Source of the DNA: Hydrogenophaga sp.
Lineage (GTDB): Bacteria; Pseudomonadota; Gammaproteobacteria; Burkholderiales; Burkholderiaceae_C
Reading direction: 5' to 3'
DNA length: 13,695 nt
NCBI GenBank assembly: GCA_011390855.1
Contig: JAABRN010000553.1
Span: forward strand, 1 to 13,695
The notes under the pieces were generated by a model. It made no database searches. It was not told the DNA's origin and worked only from the letters and a program-made list of their open reading frames with translations. How positions within the stretch are numbered: the first letter of the stretch is position 1; the number at the start of each line of letters is the position of its first letter. Below, one piece after another: positions 10,409 to 13,695 of this stretch. The translations under genes and the position numbers were made by a program.

Positions 10409-11077
10409 TCAGACGCGCTGGTCCACCAGACTTCCCGCCTCGTGCGGCGTCGCACTGCCATTCCCGCGTTCGTCGTATGCCACCACATCGGTGGTTGGCA
10501 AGGTCTGCCCGGCGCCGGGCAAGGCGTCACTGATTTCGGGCACGGGCACGGGCACGGGCGCGGGTAGCGGCGCCGGCGGCATGGGCCGGCGAGCAGCAAG
10601 GGAGGTGGCCACGGCAGACAAACCGGACGAGGTGCCGCTGGGTGTCCCCGTCACTTCGGTAGCAGGGTCGCGGCCCAAAGCCCGATCCACCACAGCGGCA
10701 CTGGCCTGCCACACGCTGGAGAGCACTTCCCGCAGGCGCTGGTGAATTTCTTCCTTGTCTTGGGCACGTTGTTCGGCTTCGCGCGCCGCAGCCTCCTGCG
10801 CCGCCCGCTGGGTCACGGCGTCGGGCTCACGCGCCTTGGCGGCCTGCGCCGAGGGCGAAGCGTCGGCTTCTCTGGGCAGGATCGGCGCACCTTGCTGGTT
10901 GCTGCCGTCCTTGGACTTTTGCGCCGGTTGCCGGTTCTGTCCGAATCCCAGCCCGGACTGGGCGTCGCGTCCTGCACCCGGAGTGGGTTGCACGGGCGTG
11001 ATGGGTGTGACCGCTGGCACGGCGGTGCTCGGCGGCGTCGGCCAGGAAACGGGGTTCGAAGCAGAAAAGTTCAACAT
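10409..11077 (-). CDS. Pro/Ala-rich protein of unknown function
   Basis: I do not recognise a characterised family. The product has 222 residues from the ATG at 11077, chosen because GAGG lies nine bases upstream; the frame is open further upstream, but those residues look non-coding. Residues 8-35 and 163-180 are proline-rich, the second with Pro-Val dipeptides (APVPVPVP). A predicted charged helix or coiled coil covers about 85-135 (AAQEAAAREAEQRAQDKEE, then REVLSSVWQASAAVVDRALG). The C-terminus VVAYDERGNG...EAGSLVDQRV looks more ordered. There is no signal peptide or membrane segment, so it is probably cytoplasmic. It is convergent with the kinase block. A sigma-28-like promoter upstream hints at a motility link, but this is inference. 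Confidence 0.7.
   Translation of the reverse strand: MLNFSASNPVSWPTPPSTAVPAVTPITPVQPTPGAGRDAQSGLGFGQNRQPAQKSKDGSNQQGAPILPREADASPSAQAAKAREPDAVTQRAAQEAAAREAEQRAQDKEEIHQRLREVLSSVWQASAAVVDRALGRDPATEVTGTPSGTSSGLSAVATSLAARRPMPPAPLPAPVPVPVPEISDALPGAGQTLPTTDVVAYDERGNGSATPHEAGSLVDQRV
10537..10566. repeat. Hexanucleotide tandem repeat, five copies
   Basis: CGGGCA occurs three times, followed by CGGGCG and CGGGTA, in one continuous 30-base array. On the - strand each unit encodes a Pro-Val/Pro-Ala dipeptide of the Pro-rich protein. The unit length keeps the frame, so copy-number change would only lengthen or shorten the Pro-rich tract. Confidence 0.8.
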
Positions 11078-11086
11078 GGCGGTCAT

Positions 11087-11090
11087 CCTC
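11087..11090 (-). promoter_or_regulatory. Ribosome binding site deciding the start at 11077
   Basis: On the - strand GAGG is nine bases before the ATG at 11077. It directly abuts the alternative in-frame ATG at 11086, which it therefore cannot serve. Confidence 0.5.
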
Positions 11091-11132
11091 GACGAGAGGC
11101 ACACGGCAGACAAGCCGGGTGTTCTGGGTGTT

Positions 11133-11159
11133 GTTTCGACCGAACTGAGGGGAACTTGA
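11133..11159 (-). promoter_or_regulatory. Possible sigma-28-type promoter of the Pro-rich gene
   Basis: Read on the - strand: TCAA, a 15-base spacer, then GTCGAAAC. The flagellar sigma-28 consensus is TAAA-N15-GCCGATAA; 8 of 12 positions agree with exact spacing. It lies about 56 bases before the ATG at 11077. The match is imperfect. Confidence 0.25.
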
Positions 11160-11190
11160 GGGTTTGTTTTGGGCTTTGCCGCCCTCTTTT

Positions 11191-11727
11191 TCAGGTAGCG
11201 AATGCTTTTTCGTGCATCCAGGCGGCGTGTTTGGGTGCGCGCTTGGTCTGGTTCCATTCGTTGAGCATGTCCCACTTCACCGCGTCGAGCTTTTGCATCA
11301 TCTCGGGCGTGGCGGTGTTGGCGGCCAGTTCCAGGCGGTGGCCGTTGGGGTCGAAAAAGTAAATGCTTTTGAAAATGGTGTGGTCGGTCAGGCCCACCAC
11401 CGGAATACCGGCCGCCTCCAGGCGAGCCTTGGTGGCTTCCAGTTCTTCAACCGTGTCCACCTCCAGCGCGATGTGCTGCACCCACTCCGGCGTGTTGGGA
11501 TCGCGGCCCATCGCGGGCGAATTGGGTAGCTCGAAAAATGCCAGGATGTTGCCGCCACCCGCGTCCATGAACAGGTGCATGTAGGGGTCTGGCGCGTGTG
11601 TGGACGGCACCTGGTCTTCAGCGATGGCGAGCACGAAGTTCATGCCCAGGTGCTTCTGGTACCACTCGACGGTTTCTTTGGCGTCCTTGCAGCGGTAGGC
11701 GACGTGGTGAATCTTGCGGATGTTCAT
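11191..11727 (-). CDS. VOC-superfamily metalloprotein (glyoxalase/dioxygenase fold)
   Basis: The product has 178 residues with two beta-alpha-beta-beta-beta modules typical of the vicinal-oxygen-chelate fold. The opening is KIHHVAYRCKD; the second module has EWVQHIALEVDTVEEL and ends FFDPNGHRLELAA. The likely metal ligands are H8, E66 (AFFEL), H85 (VQHIAL) and E133 (HRLEL). The two later spacings, 19 and 48, are close to those of E. coli glyoxalase I ligands (H5, E56, H74, E122), so a divalent metal site is well supported. A helical tail (MMQKLDAVKWDMLNEW) follows. The substrate cannot be read from the sequence. It is last in a three-gene operon with a flavin hydroxylase, so a ring-cleavage, isomerase or lyase step on that product is plausible. 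GAGGAAA at 11733-11739 is the ribosome site. Confidence 0.9.
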   Translation of the reverse strand: MNIRKIHHVAYRCKDAKETVEWYQKHLGMNFVLAIAEDQVPSTHAPDPYMHLFMDAGGGNILAFFELPNSPAMGRDPNTPEWVQHIALEVDTVEELEATKARLEAAGIPVVGLTDHTIFKSIYFFDPNGHRLELAANTATPEMMQKLDAVKWDMLNEWNQTKRAPKHAAWMHEKAFAT

Positions 11728-11747
11728 GGCGGTTTCCTCGGGTGGAT

Positions 11748-11972
11748 TCAGATGTCTTGCCTGGCGGTTTGCAGGGCGTCTTTCAGAACCGCGATATCGC
11801 CCACCTGATTGGCCAGCAGCAGAATCAGCTTGGCATTGAGCAACTGGCTCTGTTCGTCGCTCAGGTCGCGGTGCGTGTCAATGAGGGCTTCATAGAAGTC
11901 GTCACCTGGCGTGAAGTCGCGGAAGTAGCGCTGGCCGGGCTCGGCAAGGTTGGGCTGGTTTTGCAGTGGCAT
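11748..11972 (-). CDS. DUF2783 family small protein
   Basis: The product has 74 residues and is soluble, with no signal peptide. FYEALIDTHRDLSDEQSQLL and LNAKLILLLANQVGDIAVLK are characteristic of DUF2783 proteins, which in my recollection are usually encoded next to FAD-dependent aromatic hydroxylases. No function is established; it may be a subunit or helper of the monooxygenase encoded immediately upstream. It sits 23 bases after the monooxygenase stop and 20 bases before the VOC start, all read leftwards. GAGGAG at 11979-11984, six bases before the ATG, is a strong ribosome site and confirms that this short frame is real. Confidence 0.88.
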   Translation of the reverse strand: MPLQNQPNLAEPGQRYFRDFTPGDDFYEALIDTHRDLSDEQSQLLNAKLILLLANQVGDIAVLKDALQTARQDI

Positions 11973-11978
11973 GGGTGT

Positions 11979-11984
11979 CTCCTC
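11979..11984 (-). promoter_or_regulatory. Ribosome binding site of the DUF2783 gene
   Basis: On the - strand GAGGAG lies six bases before the ATG at 11972. This supports a small gene whose reality would otherwise rest on family resemblance alone. Confidence 0.6.
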
Positions 11985-11995
11985 GGTATTCGGTT

Positions 11996-13695
11996 TCAGG
12001 CAGCAGCCGTTTCGACAACGGGGCGCTGAGACGGGGTGGAAGGGGTTCCTCTTCCGGTGGCGCGGGCCACTGCGCTGCGCACCGCAGCCACATCAAGGAC
12101 GCGCCAGCGAGCGGCCACGTGCTGGTCAGGGCGAATCAGGTAGCAGGAGCCAGTACGTGCGTCGAACCGCTGTGCCACCAGCCCCTCACGGTCGTGCAGC
12201 ACGGTCAGACCGGGCGATCCATTGCCCGCCCGGGTGGTGATCAGCACGGTATCGACTGGGACGGATGCATCAGCCAGGGCCGCCGCCTGTGCCCTCAGCA
12301 CCGGTTCGACCTGCTCTGCGCCATCGGTGAAAACGAGCAGCTGAAAGCGGTTGCCCAGTTGGTCCAGCAACCAGGCGTCCTGGCCCGCCACGCGAACCGG
12401 TGCGTCGTCCAGCGGCGCGCCGGGCACCATATTGCCTTCAAAGGGGTCGGCATCGGGCGTGTTCAGTGCCGAGTTCACCAGGAAAGCCGGCACACTGAGC
12501 CGCCCGGAATTCACCAGTTTGCGCGCAAAGGGCTGGCTGCGGGCCAACTCCAGCGCTGCGTTGCGGAACAGGTGGCTGACCGCGCTCTTGGGCGTGATGA
12601 AGTCGGTCGAGCGGGTGGAGTTGCGGATGTTTTCGTCGGCCGCGAAGATGCGGTCTGCGTCATAGGTGTCCAGCAGCGCGTCGGGCGCCAGGCCTTTCAT
12701 CACCAGCGCCAACTTCCACATCAGATCGTCGGTGTCCTGGAAGCCGGAGTTGGCACCTCGTGCGCCGAAAGGCGAGACCTGGTGCGCCGCATCGCCCACG
12801 AACAGCAGACGACCGTGCCGGAAGTTCTTCATGCGCCGGCACTGGAAGGTGTAGATGCTGGCCCATTCCAGGGTGAAAGGTCGCTCATCGCCCAGCATGG
12901 CTTTCACGCGGGGAATGATGTTCTCGGGCTTCTTCTCTTCTTCCGGGTCGGCATCCCAGCCCAGCTGGAAGTCGATGCGCCAGACGTTGTCGCTCTGCTT
13001 GTGCAGCAACACGCTCTGGTTGGGATGAAACGGCGGATCGAACCAGAACCAGCGTTCGGCCGGGTAATCGGCCTCCATGATCACGTCTGCAATCAGGAAG
13101 CGGTCCTTGAACACATGTCCTTCGATGTCCAGCCCCAGTTGCCGGCGCACATTGCTGCGCGCGCCGTCGGCCACGACCAGCCAGTCGGCGTCGATCTCGA
13201 AGTTTCCATCCGGCGTTTCCACGCTCACACGGGCGCCTTCCTCCAGCGGCTGCACGCCGGCCACCTTGTATTTCCAGCGCAGGTCCACGCCAAGTTCGGT
13301 GGCGCGGTTCACCAGTGCCTCTTCAAGGTGGTACTGCTGCAGGTTGATCATGCCAGGGCGCTTGTGGCCGGATTCGGGCACCAGGTCGAAGTGGTAGACC
13401 TCTTCTTCGCGCAAGAAGGTGCGGCCCACGTTCCAGTTCACACCCTTGGCACACACCACATCGCCCACACCCAGCCGGTCGAGGATTTCCAGCGTGCGTT
13501 TGGCATAGCACACGGCACGGGACCCCACCGACACACTCTGGTCTTCGTCCAGCACCAGCACGTCCAGGCCATGCAGCCGCGCGTCGATGGCGGCGGCCAG
13601 ACCCACGGGGCCGGCGCCCACCACGATGAGGGGCTTGCGCACAGGCCCGGCGGGGCTTTGCAGGTCGTGCGGCGGGCGGTAGGGGTACTGGGGGT
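11996..13695 (-). CDS. FAD-dependent aromatic-ring-type monooxygenase, 5' end beyond the right edge
   Basis: This is a class A flavoprotein hydroxylase (FAD_binding_3; MhpA/PheA/TfdB-like), a cytoplasmic enzyme expected to hydroxylate a phenolic substrate with NAD(P)H and O2. Numbered from the GTG at 13642: the FAD Rossmann motif VVGAGPVGLAAA at 7-18; the DG motif at D159 (VVADGARSN); the GD motif at D284 (LFVGDAAHQVSPFGARGAN), contacting FAD; and a C-terminal thioredoxin-like domain from about 430 (WLLDQLGNRFQLLVFTDG). The frame stays open for 17 more codons to the edge (including YPYRPPHDL), and no ribosome site precedes the GTG, so the real start is outside. It leads an operon with DUF2783 and VOC genes. 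The substrate is undetermined. Confidence 0.93.
   Translation of the reverse strand, partial: PQYPYRPPHDLQSPAGPVRKPLIVVGAGPVGLAAAIDARLHGLDVLVLDEDQSVSVGSRAVCYAKRTLEILDRLGVGDVVCAKGVNWNVGRTFLREEEVYHFDLVPESGHKRPGMINLQQYHLEEALVNRATELGVDLRWKYKVAGVQPLEEGARVSVETPDGNFEIDADWLVVADGARSNVRRQLGLDIEGHVFKDRFLIADVIMEADYPAERWFWFDPPFHPNQSVLLHKQSDNVWRIDFQLGWDADPEEEKKPENIIPRVKAMLGDERPFTLEWASIYTFQCRRMKNFRHGRLLFVGDAAHQVSPFGARGANSGFQDTDDLMWKLALVMKGLAPDALLDTYDADRIFAADENIRNSTRSTDFITPKSAVSHLFRNAALELARSQPFARKLVNSGRLSVPAFLVNSALNTPDADPFEGNMVPGAPLDDAPVRVAGQDAWLLDQLGNRFQLLVFTDGAEQVEPVLRAQAAALADASVPVDTVLITTRAGNGSPGLTVLHDREGLVAQRFDARTGSCYLIRPDQHVAARWRVLDVAAVRSAVARATGRGTPSTPSQRPVVETAAA

Noticed and set aside
11171..11191. GGGC...GCCC hairpin followed by TCTTTTT on the + strand
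   Set aside because: It resembles an intrinsic terminator, but no + strand gene precedes it and the stem has only four pairs. On the - strand, where the VOC gene ends, no T-run follows.

Overview
The window looks like a stretch of chromosome from a GC-rich betaproteobacterium, most likely a member of the Comamonadaceae (Hydrogenophaga/Acidovorax-like). This placement rests on the GC-rich codon use and on the form of the chemotaxis proteins, from recall of the families; no search was run. The window is cut inside a gene at both ends.

Left part (1-4523, + strand): a chemotaxis block in the order cheA (5' end missing), cheR, cheD, cheB. It encodes the chemotaxis kinase and the receptor adaptation enzymes: methyltransferase, receptor deamidase and methylesterase. 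cheD starts inside the end of cheR and cheB follows cheD by 17 bases, so these genes are very probably co-transcribed. No cheW, receptor gene, cheY or cheZ lies in the window.

Middle part (4673-10208, + strand): a sensory block. It opens with a small exported protein of the molybdopterin-oxidoreductase (sulfite-oxidase) fold that has no cysteine at all. Its stop codon overlaps the start of a membrane hybrid histidine kinase (HisKA-HATPase-REC-HPt). After a 467-base gap without a credible gene comes a second, clearly paralogous hybrid kinase. Its cytoplasmic half is strongly conserved with the first, but its periplasmic half has diverged. Both end in an HPt domain and neither carries an output domain, so the phosphoryl group must leave to a separate response regulator. 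A strong hairpin closes the block at 10214-10238.

Right part (10409-13695, - strand): a Pro/Ala-rich protein of unknown function, possibly with a sigma-28 (flagellar) type promoter. Upstream of it (rightwards) is a compact three-gene operon read leftwards: FAD-dependent aromatic-ring-type monooxygenase (start beyond the right edge), a 74-residue DUF2783 protein, and a VOC/glyoxalase-fold metalloprotein. This operon looks catabolic and unrelated to chemotaxis.

The most interesting unit is the cysteine-free Moco-fold protein coupled to a hybrid kinase, with a duplicated and sensor-diverged second kinase, placed directly behind the chemotaxis adaptation genes.
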